A DNA stretch of 5,941 bases from Eubacteriales Family XIII. Incertae Sedis bacterium (GCA_031272745.1 JAISTF010000209.1:1-5941); one strand, 5' to 3'; positions 1 through 5,717 are shown, numbered from the stretch's first letter. A program made the numbers and translations. The notes: generated by a model from the letters alone, not told the origin.

Positions 1-43
1 GCCCCGATACCACACCGCCTGTCACAAACACATACTTCGTCAT
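1..43 (-). CDS. pyrG: CTP synthase, N-terminal fragment (gene runs off the left edge)
   Basis: On the minus strand an ATG at 43-41 opens a frame reading MTKYVFVTGGVVSG. This matches the very conserved start of CTP synthase (MTKYIFVTGGVVSxxGKG), where the stretch forms the first strand and the beginning of the nucleotide-binding P-loop of the synthase domain. The enzyme is cytosolic and makes CTP from UTP with ATP and glutamine. Only 14 codons are in the window, so the amidotransferase half cannot be checked. The ribosome site is weak: a G-rich GTGGGGTAGG just before the ATG. A promoter and an intrinsic terminator lie upstream on the same strand, suggesting control in the leader. Identification rests on a short but distinctive sequence. 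Confidence 0.85.
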   Translation of the reverse strand, partial: MTKYVFVTGGVVSG

Positions 44-55
44 CGCCTACCCCAC

Positions 56-124
56 TCACTGCTGCTGCTGATATAAAAGGAAAAAAACCGAGCCTGTTTT
101 AAGGCCGGTTTTTTTGAATAACAT
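56..124 (-). CDS. possible 22-codon leader peptide of pyrG, ending in four Gln codons
   Basis: An ATG at 124-122 is preceded by AGGGA with a 5-base gap and opens a 22-residue frame (MLFKKTGLKTG...LLYQQQQ) ending at TGA 58-56, 12 bases before the pyrG ATG. The frame runs through the terminator stem at 81-115, and the four CAG codons come after the U-tract. Translation could therefore disturb the terminator, and a ribosome paused on the CAG run would sit over the pyrG start. Glutamine is a substrate of CTP synthase, which makes the run suggestive. A short frame like this can also arise by chance, and (CAG)4 may be a simple repeat. No homologue is recognised. Confidence 0.3.
   Translation of the reverse strand: MLFKKTGLKTGSVFFLLYQQQQ
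81..115 (-). terminator. intrinsic terminator in the pyrG leader (likely attenuator)
   Basis: On the minus strand CCG-GCCT pairs with AGGC-CGG (one bulged T, 6-base loop TAAAAC), extended by flanking A7/T7 and followed by seven U's. It lies between the pyrG promoter (186-214) and the pyrG start (43). No minus-strand gene ends just before it, so it more likely attenuates pyrG than ends another gene. The hairpin is nearly symmetrical and has a T-run on the plus strand too, but nothing on that strand needs ending here. No convincing antiterminator pairing was found. Confidence 0.7.
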
Positions 125-185
125 TTTTGTCCCTGCTTTGCCGCTTCCAAGGAGCGTGCTCACCTCCGTTTCGCTCTCTATAGGC

Positions 186-214
186 AGTATACCGCAAGAC
201 CGCCCCTCATTCAA
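186..214 (-). promoter_or_regulatory. pyrG promoter
   Basis: Minus-strand -35 TTGAAT (214-209) and -10 TATACT (191-186) are separated by exactly 17 bases. The predicted start is near 179, giving a leader of about 136 nt before pyrG. The -35 lies in the loop of a small CCGCCC/GGGCGG inverted repeat (200-205/215-220). The start does not read GGGC, so the reiterative-G attenuation known for Bacillus pyrG is not obviously available. Confidence 0.6.
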
Positions 215-331
215 GGGCGGAGGAGAAAAAACTTCGTCGGTCGGTCTAGGAAAACAAATCACGGATCGAACTCTTCTACCTGCCTTCATACTCCGACGAA
301 ATAGGAGATACACCATAAAACGGAATCGTTC

Positions 332-463
332 ATGCGTCGGATGCAGCACAACAAAAGCAAAGCGAAGGCACTATTTGATTACAAGAAACTTGAATACATC
401 AAGCAGCGCAACGGAAAGAAAGCATCTATATGTCTACGGGGCAGCACGTCGCGTCGAGGATGA
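332..463 (+). other. possible truncated small ORF fused to the IS remnant
   Basis: The plus-strand frame from ATG 332 reads MRRMQHNKSKAK then LFDYKKLEYIKQRNGKK, a charged helical stretch that looks more protein-like than the other frames here. Around 426-431 it enters the transposase remnant and ends at TGA 461-463. Codon use and GC are lower than in the long genes. There is no clear ribosome site: AGGAG at 303-307 is 24 bases away, and a stop lies in frame at 302-304. It may be the 5' piece of a gene cut by the insertion, or chance coding. I do not recognise the peptide. Confidence 0.22.
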
Positions 464-956
464 GCGGCCCCTTGTTGCCAGCCTCTTTGGACGGGTCGGC
501 GTCCGCGCCGGCGCTCGCATCGTCGCCGCCTCCGTCGTCGTCGTCATCGTCCAGTCGGTCGGCTGCGATAATGTAATCGTTGACCTCCGCGATCATCTCG
601 GGCGTCATCCGCTTGCGGAACCAGACCATCGTGCTCGCCTAGAACGGACGCCTGCTCGTGAAGCCTTCGAGCCCGAGCAGGAACTGGAGGTAGGGGTTCT
701 CCCGGATCATCTCGACCGTCTCCTCGTCGGAAAGGCCGTACTTCTCCTTGACGAGGTGGGAGGTCAGCGCGTACCGGGCCGGTAGCGCCGGACGCCCGTT
801 GTCCTTCACCTTGAAATTCGCGGCGTACTTCCTCTCGATCGAATCCCACGGCGCCATCTGCGCGACCGCCACCCAGCGGTTCCCAGGGTCGAGATGCGCC
901 CCGGTGAACGCAGCCGGGTTCGCGAAAATAGTCGTCTGCTTGATCTCTTTGTACAT
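429..956 (-). pseudogene. IS5/IS1182-like transposase, N-terminal remnant with an in-frame stop
   Basis: The start is ATG 956-954, chosen because GGGAG lies about 7 bases upstream. The first 105 residues show the InsH-type N-terminal domain (DUF772 type): LDPGNRW near 22-28, APWDSIERKYA near 35-45, then EKYGLSDEETVEMIRENPYLQ. A TAG at 641-639 stops it where relatives carry an acidic residue (PF[D/E]). The same frame then continues with STMVWFRKRMTPEM, an Asp-rich linker and LILDATCCPVDI, where the family normally goes on to RYPxD. The frame is lost at about 429, and the rest of the DDE catalytic domain is absent. It is thus broken twice: a nonsense codon plus truncation to roughly 175 of a usual 400-500 residues. 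Exact IS family is not settled. Confidence 0.85.
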
Positions 957-1028
957 CCGTGGCTCCCTTCGGAAAAAGTGCAAGGGTTTTGCTCGATACG
1001 CGGTTTTTCTTTGCATTCTTACTCCATT

Positions 1029-1057
1029 AGGATACCCTATTCGCACTGAAATTTCAA
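1029..1057 (-). promoter_or_regulatory. promoter of the transposase remnant
   Basis: Minus-strand -35 TTGAAA (1057-1052) and -10 TATCCT (1034-1029) stand 17 bases apart, about 70 bases upstream of the transposase ATG. It is probably the element's own promoter, so the IS should extend at least to about 1060 and perhaps to the foldback at 1105-1201. Confidence 0.45.
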
Positions 1058-1104
1058 TGAATTTTGTGTGGTATTGAGTTATTCAGCACACCCTATTTAG
1101 CTTC

Positions 1105-1272
1105 CTGTGGTTGAGATTTGGAGTTTTGCTATATCGAACGGGAAAAACTCTGATTCACAGGGCAAGATAAGCAACACATCGATGGAATGTGTTGCTTATC
1201 TATGGGAACGCGAAGCGATTTAGGGGGCTGTTGCGGTTTCCTGCGTCGCAAAACTCGCGTTTTCAACCACAG
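1105..1272. repeat. 168-bp foldback structure (MITE-like, or two abutted IS ends)
   Basis: Outer arms 1105-1129 and 1248-1272 are inverted copies matching at 20 of 25 positions: CTGTGGTTGA and GAGTTTTGC are identical, with a variable middle. Between them, arms 1165-1179 and 1187-1201 are a perfect 15-bp inverted repeat (AGATAAGCAACACAT) around a 7-base spacer. The stretches between outer and inner arms (35 and 46 bases) do not match well. There is no U-tract, so it is not a standard terminator, although it lies only 16 bases after the ligase stop. The layout fits a small foldback transposable element, or two IS ends meeting head to head beside the transposase remnant. No target duplication was seen. 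The rest of 957-1287 holds nothing I can call. Confidence 0.55.
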
Positions 1273-1287
1273 CGTGGGCGCATTTCG

Positions 1288-2982
1288 TCACTCCGCCGTC
1301 TGCTGCGCGACGATCGCGTCTGCGTGGAAGCGCTTCCGCAGTTTCGGCTTTTCGATCTTGCCCGTCGCGTTGCGCGGGACCGGCTCGAAGACGATGCGGC
1401 GCGGGCGCTTGTAGCGCGGCAGGTCCTCGAGGTAGGCCCACACGGCCGCTTCCGTCTCCGGCGACGCTTCGGTGCCGGGCTTCAGCTCGATGACCGCGAG
1501 CGCGATCTCGCCGAGGCGTTCGTCGGGGATGCCGATGACGGCCACGTCCTTGACGGGCGCGAAGGCGTTCAGGAAATCCTCGACCTGGACGGGGTAGATG
1601 TTCTCCCCGCCCGTGATGATGACGTCCTTCTTGCGGTCGACGAGGAAGAGGAACCCGTCCTCGTCCTCCATCGCCATGTCGCCCGTGTAGAGCCAGCCGT
1701 CTTTCAGCGACTCGGCCGTCGCCTCGGGGTTGCGGAAATACTCGCGCATGACGCCCGGTCCCTTGACGATGAGTTCACCGACCGTGCCGCGCGGGACCTC
1801 CGCGCCGTTCTCGTCGACGACGCGCGTCTGCCAACCGTGGCCGGCCTTGCCGATCGCGCCGACCTTGTGGTCGTTGCCCACGCCGAGATGGACGCAGCCG
1901 GGGCCCGTCGATTCGGACAGCCCGTAGTTCGTGTCGTAGTCATGCGTCGGGAAATGCTCCTTCCACCGGCGCACGAGCGACGGCGGGATGGGCTGCGCGC
2001 CCATATGCATGATCCGCCACCGGCTGAAGTCGAGCGCCTTCACCTCGTCTAAGTGCGACTCGATGTAGTCGAGAATGTCGCGCGCCCACGGAACGAGCAG
2101 CCAGACGATGGACGCCTGCTCCTTCGCCGCCGTGTCGAGCACCCACCCCGGGTCCGTCCCTTTCAATAATATCGTCTTGCCCCCCGCCACAAGGCTGCCG
2201 AACCAGTGCATTTTCGCGCCCGTATGGTAGAGCGGCGGGATGAGCAGGAAAACGTCGTCGTGCGTCTGCCCGTGGTGCATGAACTCCGTGATCGCCGCCG
2301 TGTACAGCCCGTTGTGGCTGTGCAGGATGGCCTTCGGGAAGCCCGTCGTGCCGGACGAAAAATAAATCGCGCCGTCGTCCTCGGGCTTGATCGTGGCGGC
2401 GATGTCGGGGCGGTCCGCGCCGAATTTCTCGACCTCGGCTTCAAACGAAGTCGCGTAGGCCGGCACATCGAGTCCGAGCCAGATGTACTCGCGGACGCCC
2501 GCCATCAGGTCGGACTGTCGCACCGCTTCGACGCGCTCGAGAAACTCCGACGCAAAGAACAGGATGGTCGCCTGCGACAGCTCGGCGCAGTACGCGATCT
2601 CCTCGGACGTGTAGCGGAAATTCATCGGCACCGCGAGCGCGCCCGTCTTCATGACGCCAAAGTAGATCGGCAGCCACTCGATGCAGTTCATGAGCAGGAT
2701 GGCGACCTTGTCGCCGCGCTTCACGCCGTGGGCGATGAGCATGTTCGCGACGCGGTTCGCGCGGTCGTCGAACTGCTTCCACGTCAGCTCCGAGCGGTAG
2801 TGCGACGAGTGGCCCGTTTCGACGAGCGCGTAGTCCTTCCAGAGCAGGTTTTTCGCGTCGTCGTGGATCGGGTTCAGCTCGACCAGCGCGGTTTCATCCG
2901 CGTAGAGCTGCGCGTTCCGTTCGAGCAGATCGCAGAGCCGGCCGCTTTCCGGCACAGGCAATACAGGTGTGGTTCTTTCCAT
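1288..2982 (-). CDS. acyl-CoA synthetase / AMP-forming acid-CoA ligase (564 aa)
   Basis: This is a cytosolic adenylate-forming enzyme (ANL superfamily) that activates a carboxylic acid with ATP to an acyl-AMP and passes it to CoA. The main motifs are present: A3 phosphate loop SSGTTGFPK (209-217), A5 YGLSEST (353-359), A7 YTGD (432-435), A8 hinge VDRKKDVIITGGENIYP (about 448-464), and A10 NATGK with the catalytic Lys at 542. Length is normal for the fatty-acid/acid-CoA ligase type. An extra segment near residues 37-65 (around NPIHDDAKNLLWKDYALVE) precedes the usual LTWKQF motif. Substrate cannot be read from the sequence; medium or long-chain fatty acid or an aromatic acid are possible. The start is ATG 2982-2980 with AAGGAGG 10 bases upstream. 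It is a single-gene unit divergent from the toxin-antitoxin pair. Confidence 0.9.
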   Translation of the reverse strand: MERTTPVLPVPESGRLCDLLERNAQLYADETALVELNPIHDDAKNLLWKDYALVETGHSSHYRSELTWKQFDDRANRVANMLIAHGVKRGDKVAILLMNCIEWLPIYFGVMKTGALAVPMNFRYTSEEIAYCAELSQATILFFASEFLERVEAVRQSDLMAGVREYIWLGLDVPAYATSFEAEVEKFGADRPDIAATIKPEDDGAIYFSSGTTGFPKAILHSHNGLYTAAITEFMHHGQTHDDVFLLIPPLYHTGAKMHWFGSLVAGGKTILLKGTDPGWVLDTAAKEQASIVWLLVPWARDILDYIESHLDEVKALDFSRWRIMHMGAQPIPPSLVRRWKEHFPTHDYDTNYGLSESTGPGCVHLGVGNDHKVGAIGKAGHGWQTRVVDENGAEVPRGTVGELIVKGPGVMREYFRNPEATAESLKDGWLYTGDMAMEDEDGFLFLVDRKKDVIITGGENIYPVQVEDFLNAFAPVKDVAVIGIPDERLGEIALAVIELKPGTEASPETEAAVWAYLEDLPRYKRPRRIVFEPVPRNATGKIEKPKLRKRFHADAIVAQQTAE

Positions 2983-3062
2983 CGTTGCATATCCTCCTTA
3001 TTCCTACTTTTTCGCCCCCTTGCCGAAAACCGGCCGCAGGAGCAAACCTACATGCATGAAGT

Positions 3063-3091
3063 ATCATACCACAAAAAATGGCATACGTCCA
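3063..3091 (-). promoter_or_regulatory. promoter of the acyl-CoA synthetase gene
   Basis: Minus-strand -35 TGGACG (3091-3086, 4 of 6 consensus) and -10 TATGAT (3068-3063) are 17 bases apart, about 80 bases upstream of the start codon. The -35 lies only 4 bases from the -35 of the divergent toxin-antitoxin promoter, so polymerase or repressor binding at one could affect the other. Confidence 0.5.
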
Positions 3092-3095
3092 CAGC

Positions 3096-3124
3096 TTGCA
3101 TTTGTATATACAATCGCATATACT
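3096..3124 (+). promoter_or_regulatory. toxin-antitoxin promoter with palindromic operator
   Basis: -35 TTGCAT (3096-3101) and -10 TATACT (3119-3124) have a 17-base spacer. The spacer begins with TTGTATATACAA (3102-3113), a perfect 12-bp palindrome. Antitoxins with a ribbon-helix-helix fold normally bind such palindromes at their own promoter, so this is the likely operator for the antitoxin alone or the antitoxin-toxin complex. It resembles the TTGTA-type inverted repeats described for RelB operators; binding here is inferred. Confidence 0.7.
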
Positions 3125-3149
3125 ATTATAAGGAAAGGATGTGATTCGA

Positions 3150-3455
3150 ATGGCAAAGACAGCAAACGTATTTGCGAGGGTCGAACCCGATGTAAAAATG
3201 CAGGCAGAGGCTGTGCTCTTTGATCTGGGCATCACGATGTCCAATGCGATCAGCTTGTACCTGCGCCAAATTGCGTTGCACAGGGGGCTTCCCTTTGACG
3301 TAAAACTGCCGCGGCAAGCACCACCTGCAATCGAGGCTCTTTCCGCTTCACAATTCGACGCCGAAATTGAAAAGGGATTGACGGACGTGAAGGCCGGCCG
3401 CACCAGAAAAGCCTCAGATGTGCACGCTGATATGACAAAGAAATACTCCCTATGA
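3150..3455 (+). CDS. RelB/DinJ-family antitoxin (101 aa)
   Basis: This is the antitoxin of a type II toxin-antitoxin pair. It binds and blocks the toxin encoded next to it and normally represses the shared promoter. Residues 5-45 (ANVFARVEPDVK... GITMSNAISLYLRQIA) form the ribbon-helix-helix DNA-binding region typical of RelB/DinJ, followed by GLPF as in many relatives. The charged C-terminal half (from about 65) would wrap the toxin. I chose ATG 3150 because the family usually begins with MAKT-like sequence. A GTG at 3141 is an alternative, with AAGGA 6 bases upstream. The stop overlaps the toxin start (ATGA). GC is lower than in the flanking ligase and radical SAM genes, consistent with transfer. 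Confidence 0.88.
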   Translation: MAKTANVFARVEPDVKMQAEAVLFDLGITMSNAISLYLRQIALHRGLPFDVKLPRQAPPAIEALSASQFDAEIEKGLTDVKAGRTRKASDVHADMTKKYSL

Positions 3456-3769
3456 GTACATGGACCGTTGAGTACGCGGAACGCGCCGAGTTCGACCTGG
3501 AAGATATTTACCTGTACATAGCCGAGACGCTTCTGTCGCCGGAAACCGCCAAAAAGCAACTCCGCCGTATCATGGAACGAATCGAAAAGCTCGATGAAAT
3601 GCCCAGGCGCTTCCCGTGCTATGACAAACCAAAATGGCGCAAGGTGGGTCTGCGTCGCATGAACGTCGACAACTTCGCCGTCTTCTATTTGCCGGACGAA
3701 TCAAGCCACACCGTAAACATCATCCGCATCCTGTACAGCGGGAGAGACATCGAAGAGATCCTGCGGTAA
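3452..3769 (+). CDS. RelE/ParE-family toxin (105 aa)
   Basis: This is the toxin of the pair, translated from an ATG that overlaps the antitoxin stop by 4 bases, so the two are translationally coupled. The sequence has the RelE/ParE plan: an N-terminal strand (WTVEYAERAEFDLEDIYLYI), two long helices (about 12-50) with PRRFP after them, and a C-terminal sheet GLRRMNVDNFAVFYLPDE...VNIIRILYSGRD. Conserved basic and aromatic residues include R68, R69, Y79, R92, Y95 and R98. Members either cut mRNA on the ribosome (RelE type) or poison gyrase (ParE type). The sequence alone does not decide between them. Length is normal and nothing suggests inactivation. Confidence 0.88.
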   Translation: MSTWTVEYAERAEFDLEDIYLYIAETLLSPETAKKQLRRIMERIEKLDEMPRRFPCYDKPKWRKVGLRRMNVDNFAVFYLPDESSHTVNIIRILYSGRDIEEILR

Positions 3770-3786
3770 GCGGCACCGCGGAATTG

Positions 3787-3795
3787 TGGTAGAAT
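3787..3795 (+). promoter_or_regulatory. extended -10 promoter of the zinc-ribbon gene
   Basis: TGGTAGAAT is an extended -10 element (TGn plus TAGAAT, 5 of 6 consensus) with no recognisable -35. It lies 18 bases after the toxin stop and 24 bases before the next start codon, so the zinc-ribbon gene may be transcribed separately from the toxin-antitoxin pair. Read-through from the pair is also possible, as no terminator lies between. Confidence 0.4.
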
Positions 3796-3818
3796 GTCCG
3801 TATGCGCGGAGGAAGTTT

Positions 3819-4082
3819 ATGAAAGTTTGGGATTGCCCGCACTGTGGCGATAGTTTTACGGAAGCGGAATACGGAGGCGGCCCGCCTTACTGCCCTTATT
3901 GCGGGGAACTGATGTGGGGCCCGGGCGAGGACGGGCGGCCGACCACCGCGGGCAGCAAGGGCTTTGGCTCCGCACAGCCGCGCACTTCCAAGGGCGTAGC
4001 GCCGGCCGCCACCGGATGCAGCGCGATGATCGGCGTGCTCGCCGCCTTGGTGTTCCTGATCGTTATCGCTGTGGCAATTTGA
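3819..4082 (+). CDS. small zinc-ribbon protein with C-terminal membrane anchor (87 aa)
   Basis: The start is ATG 3819 with GGAGG 6 bases upstream, a clear choice over the ATG at 3786 in the same frame. Residues 6-28 hold two knuckles, CPHC and CPYC, spaced C-x2-C-x15-C-x2-C, a typical zinc ribbon. A Gly/Pro/Ser/Thr-rich linker (about 30-68) leads to a hydrophobic helix at about 70-87 (IGVLAALVFLIVIAVAI) that runs to the last residue, as in tail-anchored proteins. The ribbon would face the cytosol. Function is unknown; small ribbons of this kind often bind protein or nucleic acid, or sense metal. It follows the toxin by 49 bases and is convergent with the radical SAM gene. No close named family is recognised. 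Confidence 0.75.
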   Translation: MKVWDCPHCGDSFTEAEYGGGPPYCPYCGELMWGPGEDGRPTTAGSKGFGSAQPRTSKGVAPAATGCSAMIGVLAALVFLIVIAVAI

Positions 4083-4101
4083 TTTTACCGGAACCCACCG
4101 C

Positions 4102-4137
4102 AAAACAAAACCGCCCCTGCGCCATGCGGGGGCGGTT
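4102..4137 (-). terminator. intrinsic terminator of the radical SAM gene
   Basis: AACCGCCCCTGC (4109-4120) pairs with GCGGGGGCGGTT (4126-4137) around a 5-base loop, a 12-bp GC-rich stem with one G-U pair. On the minus strand it is followed by TTTTGTTTT. It lies about 30 bases after the radical SAM stop. It could also slow transcription arriving from the convergent zinc-ribbon gene, but there is no U-tract in that direction. Confidence 0.88.
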
Positions 4138-4167
4138 CCATGTCTGCAATCTGCGATGCGCTCGCGC

Positions 4168-5544
4168 CTACCGCGCGTCGAGGTTCCTGAGCTGCGGCTT
4201 CTCCTTGAGATGCTCCTCCCAGATCGGGTCGCTCGTCTCGCCCCATTTCGCCGCGACGTCCTTCGTGCGCGCGACGAGATCGTCGACGGGCTCCGGCTTC
4301 AGGAAGTCGGTCGAATGCGCGCCGCTCTCTTTGACCATCTTCTCGATGGCATCCGGATTGTCGAGGACCGGACACGGCCGCATCAGGTTGTCGTTGAACG
4401 GCTGGCCCTTCTTGTACTCGCGGAAGATCGGGCTCTGGAGCGCTTCCAAAAGCGTCACCTCGTTGATATTCACGTTTGAGTAGTGCACGAACGCGCAGGG
4501 CTCCACGTCGCCGGCCGCGTTGATGTGGAAATAACGGCGCCCGCCCGCGATGCAACCGCAGGTGTACTCCCCGTCGTTCCAGAAGTCCATCGCGAAGATC
4601 GGCTTCGTCTCGCGGATCTCGCGAATCCGCTTGTGCATCCATTTGCGCTGCTCGGCCGTCGCCATGAGCTCCGGCACCGAATCCGCGCCGACCGGCATGT
4701 ACGTGAAGTTCCACGCAAACCGGCAGCCCAACTCGATCATCGAATCGTAGAACTCATCCGAGCCGATGTCGTAGGTGTTTTTGCTCGTGTAGCACGTCGA
4801 CATGCCGAAGGGCAGTTTGTAGCTCCGCATGAGCTTCATATTGTCGACGACCGTCTGGTACGCGCCCTTGCCGCGCCGGAAGTCCGTGTCTTCCTCGTCG
4901 CCTTCGATCGAGAACCCGAGCGTGAAATTGCCGACGCGCAGCAAGTCCTTGCAGAAATCGTCGTCGACAAGGCTGCCGTTCGTGAACGCGAAGAAGTAGC
5001 AGTCCTGGTGCTTCTCGGCCAGCTTGATGAGGTCGGCCTTGCGCACGAGGGGCTCGCCGCCGCTATAGATATAGAAGCGAATGTCGAGCGCCTTGCCCTG
5101 CGTGATGATGTCGTCGAGCTTCTCGTACGACAGATTGTTCTTGCCGCCGTACTGCGCCGCCCAACAACCCGTGCATTTGTAGTTGCACGCGCTCGTCGGA
5201 TCCATGAGGATCGCCCACGGGATGTTGATGTCGTACTTTTCCTTGATCGCCTCGCGCTCGTCGTTGTCGAGCGTCGAATTGATGAAGAAGCACTCGACGA
5301 GCTTCTTCAGGCAGTTCGAATCGACCTCCGTGAAGAGTTTCTGCACGAACGTGCTCCACACGCTCTCCGGATTGATGATTGTTTTGCGGAACTGTGCGAT
5401 CTGCCCCGCGTGCTGTCCCCTGCCGTCCGGCCCCTTGCGGTCCAGCGTCTCCGCCAGATCGATCATCTTCGGCAGGTTCTTGATGGGATCCTTCGCCATG
5501 TAGTCCATGAGCAGGTCTACTGTCTTCTTCTTAAAAAACTTCAT
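4168..5544 (-). CDS. radical SAM protein with SPASM-like C-terminal cysteines (458 aa)
   Basis: This is a radical SAM enzyme that would use a 4Fe-4S cluster to cleave S-adenosylmethionine and start radical chemistry. C120, C124 and C127 (CNYKCTGC) give the C-x3-C-x2-C cluster motif, and SGGEP at 161-165 the SAM-binding GGE motif. Further cysteines at C329, C331 (CGCIAGG), C350 (GDVEPC) and C391 (CPVLDNP) resemble a SPASM/twitch region holding one or more auxiliary clusters. An N-terminal extension of about 105 residues (MKFFKKKTVDLLMDYMAKDP...) and the phrase NIPWAILMDPTSACN match, from memory, a conserved uncharacterised family of anaerobic Bacillota. Substrate is unknown, and no precursor-peptide gene is visible beside it. 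The start is ATG 5544-5542 with GGAGG 6 bases upstream. It is a single-gene unit with its own promoter and terminator. Confidence 0.9.
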   Translation of the reverse strand: MKFFKKKTVDLLMDYMAKDPIKNLPKMIDLAETLDRKGPDGRGQHAGQIAQFRKTIINPESVWSTFVQKLFTEVDSNCLKKLVECFFINSTLDNDEREAIKEKYDINIPWAILMDPTSACNYKCTGCWAAQYGGKNNLSYEKLDDIITQGKALDIRFYIYSGGEPLVRKADLIKLAEKHQDCYFFAFTNGSLVDDDFCKDLLRVGNFTLGFSIEGDEEDTDFRRGKGAYQTVVDNMKLMRSYKLPFGMSTCYTSKNTYDIGSDEFYDSMIELGCRFAWNFTYMPVGADSVPELMATAEQRKWMHKRIREIRETKPIFAMDFWNDGEYTCGCIAGGRRYFHINAAGDVEPCAFVHYSNVNINEVTLLEALQSPIFREYKKGQPFNDNLMRPCPVLDNPDAIEKMVKESGAHSTDFLKPEPVDDLVARTKDVAAKWGETSDPIWEEHLKEKPQLRNLDAR

Positions 5545-5600
5545 ACTCTACCTCCGCTATAACGCCCGGGCTCGCGCCCAGTATGATTCCGTACGGGATG

Positions 5601-5628
5601 ATTATACCATAACATACGCCGTTGTAAC
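5601..5628 (-). promoter_or_regulatory. promoter of the radical SAM gene
   Basis: A perfect minus-strand -10 TATAAT (5606-5601) and -35 GTTACA (5628-5623, 4 of 6) are 16 bases apart. The predicted start is near 5594, leaving a leader of about 50 nt. The leader contains a small GGGC-GCGA-GCCC hairpin (5579-5568) with a GNRA-type tetraloop, 17 bases before the ribosome site at 5555-5551. It is too small for a known riboswitch but might affect mRNA stability. Confidence 0.65.
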
Positions 5629-5682
5629 ATTGTTTTTTTAAGACTTTAAGTGGACTTTTTTTGTCGTGTTTTTGACGACGGG

Positions 5683-5717
5683 TTGAAGCGGAGCCACCCC
5701 CACGCGCTCCGCTTCAA
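5683..5717. repeat. perfect 12-bp inverted repeat
   Basis: TTGAAGCGGAGC (5683-5694) and GCTCCGCTTCAA (5706-5717) are exact inverted copies around an 11-base loop containing CCCCC. No U-tract follows on either strand, so this is not a standard terminator. Confidence 0.75.

Noticed and set aside
241..292. tRNA-like GTTCGATCC on the minus strand
   Set aside because: It resembles a T-loop, but the flanking bases do not form a T-stem and no acceptor, D or anticodon arms are present.
114..785. Plus-strand frame of 223 codons across the pyrG leader and transposase remnant
   Set aside because: It crosses a terminator, a promoter and the antisense of the transposase, and contains no family motif.
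1165..1201. Intrinsic terminator for the acyl-CoA synthetase
   Set aside because: The 15-bp stem is perfect, but neither strand has a U-tract after it and the stem is not GC-rich, so I list it as a repeat instead.
1189..2052. Long plus-strand open frame (287 codons) opposite the acyl-CoA synthetase
   Set aside because: It is antisense to a gene with all ANL motifs. Its Arg/Asp/Val-rich, low-complexity composition is the usual product of reading a GC-rich gene backwards. The same applies to 2206-3144.
4483..5562. Long plus-strand open frame (359 codons) opposite the radical SAM gene
   Set aside because: It is antisense to a clear radical SAM protein, has no recognisable domain and has skewed composition. 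It reflects strong third-position GC bias.
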